DNA of 64,000 nt from positions 1-64,000 of the forward strand of contig JHYZ01000017.1 of assembly GCA_000621185.1 (NCBI GenBank), given 5' to 3'. This DNA is from Franconibacter pulveris DSM 19144 (lineage in GTDB: Bacteria; Pseudomonadota; Gammaproteobacteria; Enterobacterales; Enterobacteriaceae). This document shows, piece after piece, positions 8,089 through 17,859 of this stretch. The stretch's first letter is position 1. Each line of letters opens with the position of its first letter. Under the pieces are notes generated by a model that was not told the DNA's origin, searched no databases, and saw only the letters and a list, made by a program, of their open reading frames with translations. The translations under genes and the position numbers were made by a program.

Positions 8089-9243
8089 TTACATAGCGGC
8101 ATGGAAAATCGCCATAATCTCCTCATGCGTGGCCTGAATCGGGTTGGTCAGGCCGCAGGCGTCTTTCAACGCATTAGCCGCCAGCACCGGAATATCCTCT
8201 TCCTTCACGTTCAGCTCACGCAGGCCAGCCGGAATGTGAACCTGTCGCGCCAGCGCCTGGATGGTCTCAATGCAAAGCGCGGCGCCCTCTTTATCTGAAA
8301 GCCCGCTCACGTTGCATCCCAATGCCTGCGCGCAATCCCGCAGGCGTCCGGCAGCCAGCGCGCTGTTAAAGCGCTGCACATGCGGCAGCAGAATCGCATT
8401 GCATACCCCGTGCGGCAGATCGTAAAAACCACCCAGCTGATGCGCCATGGCATGAACATAGCCCAATGACGCGTTGTTAAAAGCCATGCCGGCCAGGAAC
8501 TGCGCATACGCCATGGCTTCGCGCGCCGCCATGTTGTTGCCCTGCGCTACCGCTTGCGTCAGGTTCTGGCTGATCATGGCGATGGCTTTCAGCGCGCAGG
8601 CGTCGGTTATGGGCGTGGCGGCGGTGGAAACATAAGCTTCGATGGCGTGCGTAAGCGCGTCCATCCCTGTTGCCGCCGTCAGCGAGGCGGGCATGCCGAC
8701 CATAAGCGCCGGGTCGTTTACCGAAAGCACCGGCGTAACGTGTTTATCGACAATCGCCATTTTCACATGGCGGCTCTCGTCGGTGATGATGCAGAAACGG
8801 GTCATCTCCGAAGCGGTGCCTGCGGTAGTGTTGATGGCTATCATCGGCAGCTGCGGCTTCGCGGAACGGTCCACGCCCTCATAGTCACAGATATGGCCGC
8901 CGTTGGTTGCGACCAGCGCTATCCCTTTCGCGCAGTCGTGCGGCGAGCCGCCGCCCAGCGAAACAACGCAGTCGCAGCGATGCTGATTCAATAAATCCAG
9001 CCCGGCTTTTACGTTTGCGGTGGTGGGGTTAGGGTGCGTGCCGTCAAAAATAACGCTTTTGATATCGCGGGCCGCCAGCAGGCGCTGCACGTTGTCCGCC
9101 ATGCCGAGCTTGCTGAGCATAATATCGGTCACGATCAGCGCGCTGCGGTAGCCGTAGCCATGCATCGCGTCCAGCGCTTCCTCTAAGGCATTCGCACCAA
9201 TGATATTGACGGAGGGGATATAAAAAGTCGCAGTAGTCATCAT
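8089..9243 (-). CDS. yiaY: Iron-containing alcohol dehydrogenase YiaY
   Basis: A 384-residue group III (iron-containing) alcohol dehydrogenase, matching E. coli YiaY (383). It has [11 protein letters not shown] and [13 protein letters not shown] in the NAD-binding and central part. The metal-site helices carry Asp and His residues in [31 protein letters not shown] and NAILLPHV. It reduces or oxidises short alcohols and aldehydes; the in vivo substrate is not established. An AGGGA lies upstream of the ATG at 9243. It follows selB on the same strand with a 199-base gap. Confidence 0.94.
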   Translation of the reverse strand: MMTTATFYIPSVNIIGANALEEALDAMHGYGYRSALIVTDIMLSKLGMADNVQRLLAARDIKSVIFDGTHPNPTTANVKAGLDLLNQHRCDCVVSLGGGSPHDCAKGIALVATNGGHICDYEGVDRSAKPQLPMIAINTTAGTASEMTRFCIITDESRHVKMAIVDKHVTPVLSVNDPALMVGMPASLTAATGMDALTHAIEAYVSTAATPITDACALKAIAMISQNLTQAVAQGNNMAAREAMAYAQFLAGMAFNNASLGYVHAMAHQLGGFYDLPHGVCNAILLPHVQRFNSALAAGRLRDCAQALGCNVSGLSDKEGAALCIETIQALARQVHIPAGLRELNVKEEDIPVLAANALKDACGLTNPIQATHEEIMAIFHAAM

Positions 9244-9442
9244 CTTTTCCCTGGTAGTGAAGTAAGCACCGCCGAAAATAGCCCTGTTATCCGCAGGGAA
9301 AAAGCAAAGAAAAGACTTTTAGGAAAAAGGAATAGAAAAACGGTATGCGCTCAAATAAAAACCATAAAAATCAATAGCATTTCCAGTAATAACAGCAAAA
9401 AAGTGTGAAAATAAACAAGCCGTTATTTCCACATTTTCGGGT

Positions 9443-11290
9443 TTATTCCGCGAGGCGGAAAAGCGCGCTGTCGCGTAACAGATGTTCATTGCCGCGACGA
9501 CGGGTAAAGCCGATACGGTCAAAATATTCGAGGATTTGAATCGCCAGTTTGCGACCAACATTAAGGCGATCGCGAAAATCAGCGGCAACCGTCGTTCCTT
9601 TCTCCCGATCCAGATCGCGGATCATGTCGGCGAAGGCCACAATGCGATCGTGGCGATAGTAGCGATCTTTAACGATCGCGGTGATAAACCCTTGCTGGGC
9701 CGCCAGCCGCAACAGCTGGCGCATCGCCTGCTCTTCTTCTCCCGCCTCGCGCGCCAGGTCGCGCACCCACCAGGGTTCGTCGCCAAACAGCGGCGCGATT
9801 TTCTCCCAAACGGCCTGCTGAGCGGCGTTAAAGCCAGCTTCATGGCCCGGCAGGTGCAGCCACCCTTCGCGGCTGGCCAGCGCGCCATCGCGGCGCATCT
9901 GTTCAATGAGCGCGAGCACCAGCGGCTCCGCTTCAGAGGGCAGCGCCATGCGGCGCAGCCGCTCGCGTCCCGGCCCTGGCTCTTCGCGGTGGCTTTCATG
10001 ATAGCGGGCAAGGGTGGCGAGCAATTTTTCCCGCCAGCGCTGCGCCACCCCTTCGCTCAGCGCGTAGTCACCCGCCTGTAGCACGCTTTGGGTGGAAATA
10101 AGGTCCCGCAGCCCCGCCTGCGTGAGCTGCCGCGCCCAGCCAAAGGCGGAAAGCGAAACGGCGCCGCGCTCAAGGTGGCGCGACAGCGCCTCCGCATCGT
10201 TTTGCGCACGGGCAAGCTTTGCCAGCCAGCCTAAAAATTCAGGCTGGCGTTTGCCGCGCTTTGGCGCCTCCAGCAGCACGACTTTCGCGCCCGCCAGCGT
10301 CACGCGAGCGCTGATATCGCGCAGCACCAGCCTGTCGTTATCGGCAAGCCACAGCGGGGAATCCAGCACCAGCTCCGCCAGATCGTTTTCCAGCAGCGAT
10401 ACGCGCCCGGTGATATGGCTCGCGGCGTGATGAATATGCACCGGCTGCCACTGCTGCAACGGGGCGTGGCGCTGTAGTTCAACAATGACCCGCTCGACCG
10501 CCGCCAGCGGCTTTTGCGAAAGCAGCCAGTCGCCGCGCGTAATATCCGCCTTTTCCGCCTCGCCGCTGATATTCAGGGCGATACGTTGCCCCGCATGCGC
10601 CTGTTCAACGGGCTGATTCTGCGCATGCATTCCGCGCACGCGCATCGGTTTTTCCGCGCCGGTAAGCCACAGGGTCTCGCCCACGTTAACCTCGCCGGAA
10701 AGCGCGGTGCCGGTGACCACAAGCCCCGCGCCTTTCACGCTGAAAGCGCGGTCTATCGCTAAGCGGAATCGGTGCGCGGCCAGGCGCTCCCGCTCCGGCA
10801 ACTGGCTCAGATGCGCGCGCAGCGCGTCAATGCCTAACCCCTGCGTGGCGGCGGTGACAAACACGTTCGCTTCCCGCCAGCCGAACGCCCGCAACGTAGC
10901 GAGCGCTTCTTCACGTACCGCTTCCACTCTCGCGTCATCCACCCGGTCCGCTTTAGTGAGCGCCACGGTCAGCGCCGGTTGCCCGGTGAGTTGCAAAATC
11001 GCGAGATGCTCGCGGGTTTGCGCCATCACGCCGTCGTCGCACGCCACGACCAGCAGCGCGTGATCGATGCCGCCCACGCCTGCCAGCATATTGGCGAGAA
11101 ACTTCTCATGCCCCGGCACGTCGATAAAACCGATAACGCGGCCATCCGGCTGCGGCCAGTAGGCGTAGCCGAGATCGATAGTCATCCCGCGCTTTTTCTC
11201 TTCCGGCAGACGGTCGGCGTTAATCCCGGTAAGCCGTTCAAGCAGCGTGGTTTTGCCGTGGTCCACATGCCCGGCGGTGGCGATAATCAT
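9443..11290 (-). CDS. selB: Selenocysteine-specific elongation factor SelB
   Basis: A 615-residue SelB (E. coli 614), which delivers selenocysteyl-tRNA to UGA codons marked by a SECIS hairpin. The N-terminal GTPase has [10 protein letters not shown] (residues 7-16), DVPGHEKFL and TKAD motifs; EF-Tu-like domains II and III follow. The C-terminal third is the winged-helix array that binds SECIS RNA. Its ATG overlaps the selA stop by four bases (ATGA), indicating translational coupling. No selenoprotein gene lies in the window. Confidence 0.96.
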   Translation of the reverse strand: MIIATAGHVDHGKTTLLERLTGINADRLPEEKKRGMTIDLGYAYWPQPDGRVIGFIDVPGHEKFLANMLAGVGGIDHALLVVACDDGVMAQTREHLAILQLTGQPALTVALTKADRVDDARVEAVREEALATLRAFGWREANVFVTAATQGLGIDALRAHLSQLPERERLAAHRFRLAIDRAFSVKGAGLVVTGTALSGEVNVGETLWLTGAEKPMRVRGMHAQNQPVEQAHAGQRIALNISGEAEKADITRGDWLLSQKPLAAVERVIVELQRHAPLQQWQPVHIHHAASHITGRVSLLENDLAELVLDSPLWLADNDRLVLRDISARVTLAGAKVVLLEAPKRGKRQPEFLGWLAKLARAQNDAEALSRHLERGAVSLSAFGWARQLTQAGLRDLISTQSVLQAGDYALSEGVAQRWREKLLATLARYHESHREEPGPGRERLRRMALPSEAEPLVLALIEQMRRDGALASREGWLHLPGHEAGFNAAQQAVWEKIAPLFGDEPWWVRDLAREAGEEEQAMRQLLRLAAQQGFITAIVKDRYYRHDRIVAFADMIRDLDREKGTTVAADFRDRLNVGRKLAIQILEYFDRIGFTRRRGNEHLLRDSALFRLAE

Positions 11291-12678
11291 TGCAACAACA
11301 TCTCCATCAGTCCCGCCTCATCTTCAAGGCAGCGTAAATCAAGCCATAAGCGGCCGTCATAAATGCGGCCGATTACCGGTTTTGGCAGCGCGCGCCAGCG
11401 CTCGGCCAGCGCGTTCAGACGACTGCCGCGCCCGTCGCGCGGCGTAAAAGCCAGCGCCGCGCCCGGCAGGCGGTCAACCGGCAGCGAACCGCTGCCAATC
11501 TGCGACAGGCAAGGCATCGCCTGGACGGTGAACTCCGCCTCATAGCGCGCCTGCAAAGCTGGTAACAGCCGCTGCGCCTGCTCATTGATTGCGTCGGCGC
11601 TACGGGTTAACAGGCGCAGCGTCGGCAGCGTTTCCGTCAGCGTTTCAGGGTGCAGATAAAGACGAAGCGTCGCCTCCAGCGCCGCCAGCGTCATCTTGTC
11701 GGCGCGCAGCGCGCGCTTGAGCGGGTGCGTCTGCAGACGTTCGATAAGCGCCCTTTTGCCGACGATGATCCCCGCCTGTGGGCCGCCAAGCAGTTTGTCG
11801 CCGGAAAAACTCACCAGGCTTACGCCCGCCGCGATAAGCGCCTGCGGCATCGGCTCTTTTGGCAGGCCGTACTCGCTTAAATCGATAAGCGAGCCGCTGC
11901 CGAGATCGGCAATCACCGGCACCCCAAGCTCCTCGCCGAGCGCCGCCAGTTCGGTCTCTTCCACCGCTTTGGTGAAGCCTTCAATAGCGTAATTGCTGGT
12001 ATGCACCTTCATCAGCAGCGCGGTATTTTCTCCTACCGCCTGGCGGTAATCTTTCAGGTGCGTGCGGTTAGTGGCGCCCACTTCCACGAGCCTGCACCCC
12101 GCCTGGCGCATGACATCCGGAATACGGAACGCGCCGCCAATTTCCACCAGCTCGCCGCGGGAAACCACCACCTCCTTGCCTGCCGCCGTGGCGGCCAGCA
12201 TCAGCAGCACCGCCGCCGCGTTGTTATTAACGATACAGGCGTCTTCCGCGCCGGTGAGTTGACAAAGCAGGTCGGCCAGCGCCCGGTCGCGGTGGCCGCG
12301 TCCGGCGCCGTCGAGATCGTATTCCAGCGTGACGGGGGACTGCATCGCCTGCGTAACGGCGTCTACCGCCGCCTGCGCCTGCAAAGCGCGGCCAAGATTG
12401 GTATGCAGCACCGTGCCTGAGAGGTTGTAAACCGGGCGTAGCGCGCTTTGCGTGCGGCTCTGGAGGCGAGAAACCGTCTCTTTCGCCCAGTCGGCGCACC
12501 AGTCGGGCAGCGTCTGGCTTTCGCGAATGGTCTGCCGCGCTTCATCCTGCAATGTGCGCAGGATACCCACGACCTGGCTGTGTCCGTAGCTGTCGAGCAC
12601 GGGTTGAAACGCCGCAGCGCGCAGCAGCCGGTCCGTGGCGGGCAGCTGGCTGTAAAGTGAAGAAGTCTGGCTTGTCAT
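11287..12678 (-). CDS. selA: L-seryl-tRNA(Sec) selenium transferase SelA
   Basis: A 463-residue PLP enzyme, the same length as in E. coli, that converts seryl-tRNA(Sec) to selenocysteyl-tRNA(Sec) using selenophosphate. The N-terminal tRNA-binding domain is followed by the PLP fold; [14 protein letters not shown] carries the cofactor lysine. It is the first gene of the leftward selA-selB unit. A 10-base palindrome (ttagcgctaa, 12701-12710) lies just upstream of its start, where E. coli has a SelB-responsive RNA element; I could not confirm an equivalent fold. Confidence 0.96.
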   Translation of the reverse strand: MTSQTSSLYSQLPATDRLLRAAAFQPVLDSYGHSQVVGILRTLQDEARQTIRESQTLPDWCADWAKETVSRLQSRTQSALRPVYNLSGTVLHTNLGRALQAQAAVDAVTQAMQSPVTLEYDLDGAGRGHRDRALADLLCQLTGAEDACIVNNNAAAVLLMLAATAAGKEVVVSRGELVEIGGAFRIPDVMRQAGCRLVEVGATNRTHLKDYRQAVGENTALLMKVHTSNYAIEGFTKAVEETELAALGEELGVPVIADLGSGSLIDLSEYGLPKEPMPQALIAAGVSLVSFSGDKLLGGPQAGIIVGKRALIERLQTHPLKRALRADKMTLAALEATLRLYLHPETLTETLPTLRLLTRSADAINEQAQRLLPALQARYEAEFTVQAMPCLSQIGSGSLPVDRLPGAALAFTPRDGRGSRLNALAERWRALPKPVIGRIYDGRLWLDLRCLEDEAGLMEMLLQ

Positions 12679-12760
12679 GAAAAATGTAGGTTGGCTGAAT
12701 TTAGCGCTAATCTACCACCAAATAACGGGAGATTCAGTTGCCGTAGCGCTTTACGCGAAG

Positions 12761-12780
12761 CCCGGCGCGTTTACGCCGGG
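12761..12780. repeat. REP-like hairpin between yibF and selA
   Basis: cccggcg (12761-12767) and cgccggg (12774-12780) pair around cgttta. No U-run follows in either direction. With the nearby gtaggttgg (12686-12694) it resembles the dispersed palindromic units common in enteric intergenic DNA, but the family could not be named from one copy. Confidence 0.4.
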
Positions 12781-12800
12781 AGGTAAAGGAGAGGAGAGCT

Positions 12801-13409
12801 TCAGGTTTTCGGCGGCTCGGTACGAGCGAAGCTTTCGCGCTGGAATAAGGTTTCTACCAGCTTTACCAGATGAGGTCGGTTAACGCACCAGCCCGGCGAA
12901 ACGCGGCGGAAGTTAAGATAGCCGATGGCGCAGCCTGCCGCGATGGTCGCAACAGAGAGGTTATCCGCGCTCAGCGTGCCGTTGGCGGCATGCTGCTCCA
13001 GCGCATCAAGCGCACGGCTGATTTTCTCCCGCTGGCGCAGCAGTTCCGTTTCCGACTGTTGCGCTGCCGGGCGCTGCAGTTCACGCACATGGACCAGCCC
13101 GGCGTCCATCACGCCATCGGCCAGCGCTTCCAGTTGACGCACTTTCAACGCTTCATGCGGGTCGCGCGGCAGCAGGGCTGGCTCAGCCTCGAGCAATTCA
13201 AGGTATTCGGCGATAATCGGTGAATCGAACCACTGCTCGCCGCTGTCGGTCACCAGCGCCGGCACCTTGCCCAACGGGTTGTATTGCGCCACCCCGCTTT
13301 GCTCCGCGTAAGGCGATTCATTAACAAACTCGAAGGTAATGCCTTTCTCCAGCAGAATGACTGAGATTTTCCGGACAAACGGGCTGGTGTAACTACCGAT
13401 AAGCTTCAT
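12801..13409 (-). CDS. yibF: Glutathione S-transferase-like protein YibF
   Basis: A 202-residue protein with the two-domain glutathione S-transferase layout: an N-terminal thioredoxin-like domain ([16 protein letters not shown], then KVPALV and [11 protein letters not shown]) and an all-helical C-terminal domain with [13 protein letters not shown]. It matches E. coli YibF in length and place, next to selA. Glutathione binding is known for the family; no physiological substrate is established. Monocistronic by spacing, reading toward selA. Confidence 0.93.
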   Translation of the reverse strand: MKLIGSYTSPFVRKISVILLEKGITFEFVNESPYAEQSGVAQYNPLGKVPALVTDSGEQWFDSPIIAEYLELLEAEPALLPRDPHEALKVRQLEALADGVMDAGLVHVRELQRPAAQQSETELLRQREKISRALDALEQHAANGTLSADNLSVATIAAGCAIGYLNFRRVSPGWCVNRPHLVKLVETLFQRESFARTEPPKT

Positions 13410-13592
13410 GGCCTGCTCCTTTATGCGTCAACGCCGACAGTGGCTAAGTATGGCTCAGGTTACGTTAAAAGCAGGCGGGCGGGAACGCGCTATACTGAGG
13501 GCCGGTACATGCGTAATAAAATTACAGCGCGGCAATGCGCCGCCAGGCAGTTTGCGGTCGATCACAGAGAATAAAAAGAAGGAAAAATCGCA

Positions 13593-13608
13593 TGTGATTT
13601 AGATCACA
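13593..13608. promoter_or_regulatory. CRP site 1 upstream of mtlA
   Basis: TGTGATTTAGATCACA is a perfect TGTGA-N6-TCACA match to the CRP consensus. It is about 318 bases upstream of the mtlA start, so it may act at a distance or in DNA looping with the other sites. Confidence 0.85.
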
Positions 13609-13636
13609 AAATAAAAACAAAAACGCCACATTAAAT

Positions 13637-13652
13637 TGTGACATTATTCACG
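13637..13652. promoter_or_regulatory. CRP site 2 upstream of mtlA
   Basis: TGTGACATTATTCACG keeps the left half-site perfectly and four of five bases in the right half. Its centre is 44 bases from site 1, about four helical turns, so both could lie on one face of the DNA. Confidence 0.65.
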
Positions 13653-13709
13653 TTTTCATCGTTTTTACGTTCATAAATTCGTCATCGTTCTTTTTTTACA
13701 CGAATGTTT

Positions 13710-13725
13710 TGTGATTGAAGTCACT
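13710..13725. promoter_or_regulatory. CRP site 3 upstream of mtlA
   Basis: TGTGATTGAAGTCACT matches nine of the ten conserved CRP half-site bases. It lies 73 bases downstream of site 2. Confidence 0.7.
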
Positions 13726-13753
13726 AAATAAGCCCCTGATCCCCCTCGCTTCA

Positions 13754-13769
13754 TGTGATATAGATCACA
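13754..13769. promoter_or_regulatory. CRP site 4 upstream of mtlA
   Basis: TGTGATATAGATCACA is a perfect consensus dyad, 44 bases centre to centre from site 3 and 142 bases upstream of the mtlA start. It is the best candidate for direct activation of the mtl promoter. Confidence 0.85.
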
Positions 13770-13910
13770 CTTAAACCCACCATCTGGACAGTTGCTTTAT
13801 TCGGTGCCAGATTCGCGTCATCCAGAGCATTCGGCCGGCTACCTCTGCCGCCACGTTAACAATAAACCTCGGGCTGCTGGCCTGCGCGTAACCATAAGAA
13901 GGGGTGTTTT

Positions 13911-15839
13911 ATGTCATCCGATATCAAGATCAAAGTGCAAAGCTTTGGTCGTTTTCTCAGCAATATGGTAATGCCCAATATCGGCGCGTTTATCGCGTGG
14001 GGTATTATCACCGCATTATTCATTCCGACTGGGTGGCTGCCGAACGAGACGCTGGCGAAGCTCGTGGGTCCGATGATCACCTATCTGCTGCCCCTGCTTA
14101 TCGGTTATACCGGCGGCCGTCTGGTTGGCGGCGACCGCGGCGGCGTAGTAGGCGCTATCACGACCATGGGCGTTATCGTCGGCGCCGACATGCCGATGTT
14201 CCTCGGCGCGATGATCGCCGGCCCGCTGGGCGGCTGGGCCATTAAACATTTCGACAACTGGGTTGACGGCAAAATCAAATCCGGCTTCGAAATGCTGGTG
14301 AACAACTTCTCCGCCGGCATCATCGGTATGATCCTGGCGATTCTGGCGTTCCTTGGCATCGGTCCGGCTGTTGAAGTTCTCTCCAAAGCGCTGGCTGCGG
14401 GCGTCAACTTCATGGTGGTTCACGACATGCTGCCGCTGGCGTCCATCTTTGTTGAGCCGGCGAAAATCCTGTTCCTTAACAACGCCATCAACCACGGCAT
14501 CTTCTCGCCGCTGGGCATTCAGCAGTCTCATGAACTCGGCAAGTCTATCTTCTTCCTGATTGAAGCTAACCCGGGTCCGGGGATGGGCGTGCTGCTGGCT
14601 TACATTTTCTTCGGTCGCGGCAGCGCTAAACAGTCTGCTGGCGGCGCGGCTATCATCCACTTCCTGGGCGGTATCCACGAAATCTACTTCCCGTACGTGC
14701 TGATGAACCCGCGTCTGCTGATCGCCGTTATCCTCGGCGGTATGACCGGCGTGTTCACCCTGAGCGTGCTGAACGGCGGCCTGGTTTCTCCGGCTTCTCC
14801 GGGTTCTATCCTGGCGGTGCTGGCGATGACGCCGAAAGGCGCTTACTTTGCGAACCTCGCGGCTATCTTTGCGGCCATGGCGGTTTCCTTCGTTATCTCC
14901 TCTATCCTGCTGAAAACCAGCAAGGTGAAAGAAGAAGACGATCTGGAAGCGGCGACCCGTCGCATGCACGATATGAAAGCGCAGTCCAAAGGCGCGACGG
15001 CAGCCACCCCGCTGGCCGCTGGCGATGTGACTAACGACCTGAGCCACGTGCGTAAAATCATCGTCGCCTGCGACGCCGGTATGGGCTCCAGCGCCATGGG
15101 CGCGGGCGTGCTGCGTAAGAAAGTGCAGGATGCCGGCCTGAGCAATATCTCTGTAACCAACAGCGCGATTAACAGTCTGCCGTCGGACGTGGACGTGGTC
15201 ATTACCCACCGCGACCTGACCGAGCGCGCTATGCGCCAGGCGCCGCAGGCGCAGCACATTTCGCTGACCAACTTCCTCGACAGCGGCCTGTACACCAACC
15301 TGACCGAACGTCTGGTTGCCGCGCAGCGCCATACTGACAACGAAGCGAAAGTGCGCACCAGCCTGCAGGACAGCTTTGACGACAGCAGCAGCAACCTCTT
15401 CAGGCTGGGCGCGGAAAACATCTTCCTCGGCCGTACCGCGGCGACCAAAGAAGAAGCTATCCGTTTCGCAGGCGAGCAGTTGGTGAAAGGCGGTTATGTG
15501 CAGCCGGAATATGTTGAGGCGATGCTGGAGCGTGAAAAGCTGACCCCGACTTACCTGGGCGAGTCTATCGCCGTTCCGCACGGCACTGTTGAAGCGAAAG
15601 ATCGCGTACTGAAAACCGGCGTCGTCTTCTGCCAGTATCCGCAGGGCGTACGCTTCGGCGAAGAAGAAGACGATATCGCCCGGCTGGTGATAGGCATCGC
15701 GGCGCGTAACAATGAACATATCCAGGTTATCACCAGCCTGACTAACGCGCTGGATGATGAGAGCGTAATTGAGCGTCTGGCGCACACCACCAACGTTCAG
15801 GAAGTGCTTGATCTGCTGGCCGGTAAAAAAGCGGCCTGA
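13911..15839 (+). CDS. mtlA: Mannitol-specific PTS enzyme IICBA
   Basis: A 642-residue fused phosphotransferase protein (E. coli MtlA 637) that imports mannitol and phosphorylates it to mannitol-1-phosphate. The order is a membrane IIC domain (about residues 1-345), a IIB domain with VACDAGMGSSAMG and the phospho-Cys at 387, and a IIA domain ending the protein with AVPHGT and the phospho-His at 557. ATG at 13911 follows a short SD (AAGG). First gene of mtlADR, behind four CRP dyads. The GAC and GCC-rich codon use resembles a highly expressed gene. Confidence 0.97.
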   Translation: MSSDIKIKVQSFGRFLSNMVMPNIGAFIAWGIITALFIPTGWLPNETLAKLVGPMITYLLPLLIGYTGGRLVGGDRGGVVGAITTMGVIVGADMPMFLGAMIAGPLGGWAIKHFDNWVDGKIKSGFEMLVNNFSAGIIGMILAILAFLGIGPAVEVLSKALAAGVNFMVVHDMLPLASIFVEPAKILFLNNAINHGIFSPLGIQQSHELGKSIFFLIEANPGPGMGVLLAYIFFGRGSAKQSAGGAAIIHFLGGIHEIYFPYVLMNPRLLIAVILGGMTGVFTLSVLNGGLVSPASPGSILAVLAMTPKGAYFANLAAIFAAMAVSFVISSILLKTSKVKEEDDLEAATRRMHDMKAQSKGATAATPLAAGDVTNDLSHVRKIIVACDAGMGSSAMGAGVLRKKVQDAGLSNISVTNSAINSLPSDVDVVITHRDLTERAMRQAPQAQHISLTNFLDSGLYTNLTERLVAAQRHTDNEAKVRTSLQDSFDDSSSNLFRLGAENIFLGRTAATKEEAIRFAGEQLVKGGYVQPEYVEAMLEREKLTPTYLGESIAVPHGTVEAKDRVLKTGVVFCQYPQGVRFGEEEDDIARLVIGIAARNNEHIQVITSLTNALDDESVIERLAHTTNVQEVLDLLAGKKAA

Positions 15840-15845
15840 TGTATC

Positions 15846-15982
15846 AGGGAGAGGATGACAGTCCCTCTCCCTTTTAACGTTGAAGGTTTTGCCTGCACCA
15901 GGGCAACCCTTCCCTCTCCCCCTCGGGAGAGGGCAAGGGAAAGGGAGTTTCTGCAACACCTCTTTCCCCAGCCCTCTCGGGC
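15846..15982. repeat. Hairpin array between mtlA and mtlD
   Basis: Three inverted repeats share a ccctctccc theme. One is agggagagg (15846-15854) with cctctccct (15864-15872), followed by TTTT and terminator-like. Another is ccctctccc (15912-15920) with gggagaggg (15925-15933). A third is a short gccc/gggc stem at 15971-15982. Because arms are alike, alternative pairing between hairpins is possible. This resembles dispersed ccctctccc-type palindromes of enterics and could lower mtlD expression relative to mtlA. Confidence 0.65.
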
Positions 15983-16013
15983 GAACGACTCAAGTTTAAG
16001 AAGGGTTCAGACA

Positions 16014-17162
16014 ATGAAAGCATTACATTTCGGCGCAGGTAATATTGGACGTGGCTTTATCGGCAAACTGTTAGCGGACGCGGGCATTGAACTGACTTTC
16101 GCCGACGTAAACCAGGCGGTGCTGGACGCGTTGAACGCACGTCGCAGCTACCAGGTTCATGTAGTCGGCGAACAGGAGCAGGTCGAGACCGTATCGGGCG
16201 TAAGCGCGGTCAGCAGCGCGGGCGAAGAAGTGGTAGACCTTATCGCGCAGGTTGACCTGGTGACCACCGCGGTCGGCCCGGTAATCCTGGAGCGTATCGC
16301 GCCGACGATTGCCAAAGGCCTGGCAAAGCGCAAAGCGCAGGGCAACAACCAGCCGCTCAATATTATCGCGTGTGAAAACATGGTGCGCGGCACCTCGCAG
16401 TTAAAAGATCATGTGCTGAAAGCGCTGTCGCAGGAAGATATCGCCTGGATGGAAGATCACGTAGGCTTTGTCGATTCCGCCGTGGACCGCATCGTGCCGC
16501 CAGCCGCCTCCGCCAGCAACGACCCGCTGGAAGTGACCGTAGAAACCTTCAGCGAGTGGATTGTCGATAAAACGCAATTCAAAGGCCAACTGCCGGCCAT
16601 TGCGGGTATGGAACCCACCGAAAACCTGATGGCTTTTGTCGAGCGTAAGCTCTTCACGCTAAACACCGGACATGCTATAACCGCGTACCTCGGAAAACTG
16701 ACCGGTCATCAGACCATTCGCGACGCCATCCTGGACGAGAAAATTCGCCTCGTGGTCAGAGGCGCGATGGAAGAGAGCGGCGCGGTGCTGATCAAGCGCT
16801 ACGGTTTTGACGACGCGAAGCACGCGGCCTATATCGAAAAAATTCTTGGCCGCTTCGAAAACCCGTATCTGAAAGATGATGTGGAGCGCGTAGGCCGTCA
16901 GCCGCTGCGCAAGCTGAACGCCGGAGATCGCTTAATTAAACCGCTGCTCGGCACGCTGGAATACAATCTGCCTCACCATAATCTGGTGAAAGGGATTGCC
17001 GCCGCGATGCACTACCGCAGCGAGCAGGATCCGCAGGCGCAAGAGCTGGCTGAGCTTATTGAGAAACAGGGCCCGAAAGAGACGCTGGTGCAGATTTCCG
17101 GCCTCGACGCAGGTAGCGACGTGGTCGCTGAAATCATTAAAGAATACAACGCGAAAGCGTAA
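16014..17162 (+). CDS. mtlD: Mannitol-1-phosphate 5-dehydrogenase
   Basis: A 382-residue enzyme, identical in length to E. coli MtlD, that oxidises mannitol-1-phosphate to fructose-6-phosphate with NAD. The N-terminal Rossmann motif is [17 protein letters not shown]. The start at 16014 puts this motif at the very N-terminus; the frame is open upstream to 15855 but that extension is the repeat array. FNTG-type [17 protein letters not shown] is kept in the C-terminal helical domain. Second gene of the mtl operon, 174 bases after mtlA. Confidence 0.96.
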   Translation: MKALHFGAGNIGRGFIGKLLADAGIELTFADVNQAVLDALNARRSYQVHVVGEQEQVETVSGVSAVSSAGEEVVDLIAQVDLVTTAVGPVILERIAPTIAKGLAKRKAQGNNQPLNIIACENMVRGTSQLKDHVLKALSQEDIAWMEDHVGFVDSAVDRIVPPAASASNDPLEVTVETFSEWIVDKTQFKGQLPAIAGMEPTENLMAFVERKLFTLNTGHAITAYLGKLTGHQTIRDAILDEKIRLVVRGAMEESGAVLIKRYGFDDAKHAAYIEKILGRFENPYLKDDVERVGRQPLRKLNAGDRLIKPLLGTLEYNLPHHNLVKGIAAAMHYRSEQDPQAQELAELIEKQGPKETLVQISGLDAGSDVVAEIIKEYNAKA

Positions 17163-17168
17163 TGAGTA

Positions 17169-17203
17169 CCGGGCGCGGCTGAGTCTGCGCCCGGCGTTTT
17201 ATT
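17169..17203 (+). terminator. Terminator-like hairpin between mtlD and mtlR
   Basis: ccgggcgc (17169-17176) and gcgcccgg (17187-17194) form an 8-bp GC stem with a 10-base loop, followed by cgTTTTATT. The U-tract runs into the TTG start assigned to mtlR, so the hairpin would both partly terminate the mtlAD transcript and leave mtlR without an obvious Shine-Dalgarno. Confidence 0.7.
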
Positions 17204-17753
17204 GTCAGATATGCAGGCAACGATGGAAGAAACACAGGCCTTTGAAAACCGAGTGCTTGAGCGTCTGAATGCTGGCAAAACCGTAAGAAGCCTGTTGATT
17301 GCCGCCGTGGAGCTTTTGACCGAGGCGGTAAATATCCTGGTGCTTCAGGTGTTCCGCAAAGATGACTACGCGGTGAAATATGCCGTCGAACCGCTGCTTG
17401 ATGGCGATGGCCCGCTGGGCGATCTCTCCGTTCGTCTTAAGCTCATCTATGGTCTTGGCGTGATTAGCCGTGCGGAATATGAAGATTGCGAGCTGCTGAT
17501 GGCGCTGCGCGAAGAGCTGAATCATGACGGTAACGAATATCTCTTTACCGATGACGAGATCCTCGGCCCTTTTGGCGAGCTGCACTGCGTAGCCGCGCTG
17601 CCGCCAGCGCCGACCCTGATCGAAGGCGGCGACACGGAATTGCTGGCGATGCAAAAGCAGCGTTATCAGCAGATCCTGCGTTCCACCATGGTGCTCTCCC
17701 TGACTGAGCTGATTTCTAAAATCAGCTTAAAAAAAGCATTTCAAAAAAAGTGA
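17202..17753 (+). CDS. mtlR: Mannitol operon repressor MtlR
   Basis: A 183-residue protein aligning with the core of E. coli MtlR (195), which represses mtl genes and is known to contact HPr; it lacks a classic helix-turn-helix. RVLERLNAGKTVRS and DDEILGPFGELHCVAALP are kept. The start is uncertain: TTG 17202, ATG 17211 and ATG 17223 are all in frame, none with a good Shine-Dalgarno, and a GC hairpin with U-tract sits directly upstream. No in-frame ATG or GTG exists before the upstream stop at 17163. The 12 extra N-terminal residues of the E. coli protein have no counterpart here. Confidence 0.88.
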   Translation: MSDMQATMEETQAFENRVLERLNAGKTVRSLLIAAVELLTEAVNILVLQVFRKDDYAVKYAVEPLLDGDGPLGDLSVRLKLIYGLGVISRAEYEDCELLMALREELNHDGNEYLFTDDEILGPFGELHCVAALPPAPTLIEGGDTELLAMQKQRYQQILRSTMVLSLTELISKISLKKAFQKK

Positions 17754-17859
17754 CTCCGGCGGTGGCGTAACCTCGTTACCCAGCGCCTATCCTGCCCAAT
17801 ATCAGGCCTTTCCCACGCTGTGCTACACTCCGTCGCAATTTACTTTGTGAGAATGAGTT

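Larger units (their letters stand above)
13410..13910 (+). promoter_or_regulatory. mtlA upstream control region
   Basis: About 500 bases without a gene. The right part (13590-13770) is A/T-rich and packed with CRP-type dyads, listed separately. E. coli mtlA likewise has several CRP sites and MtlR-mediated repression. The left part must also contain the yibF promoter. AAGG lies upstream of the mtlA ATG. I could not fix the -10/-35 elements by eye. Confidence 0.7.

Noticed and set aside
9443-12678. Selenoprotein gene next to selA-selB
   Set aside because: No in-frame TGA within a formate dehydrogenase-like gene or SECIS hairpin was seen in the window; the selenoprotein genes must be elsewhere.
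14016-15959. 647-codon open frame opposite mtlA
   Set aside because: It is an antisense shadow: His/Arg/Gln-rich, without domains, and caused by the strong codon bias of mtlA.
15855-16013. N-terminal extension of mtlD by 53 residues
   Set aside because: The extension reads through the palindromic repeat array, is arginine/proline-rich and has no counterpart in MtlD; the Rossmann motif begins at 16014.
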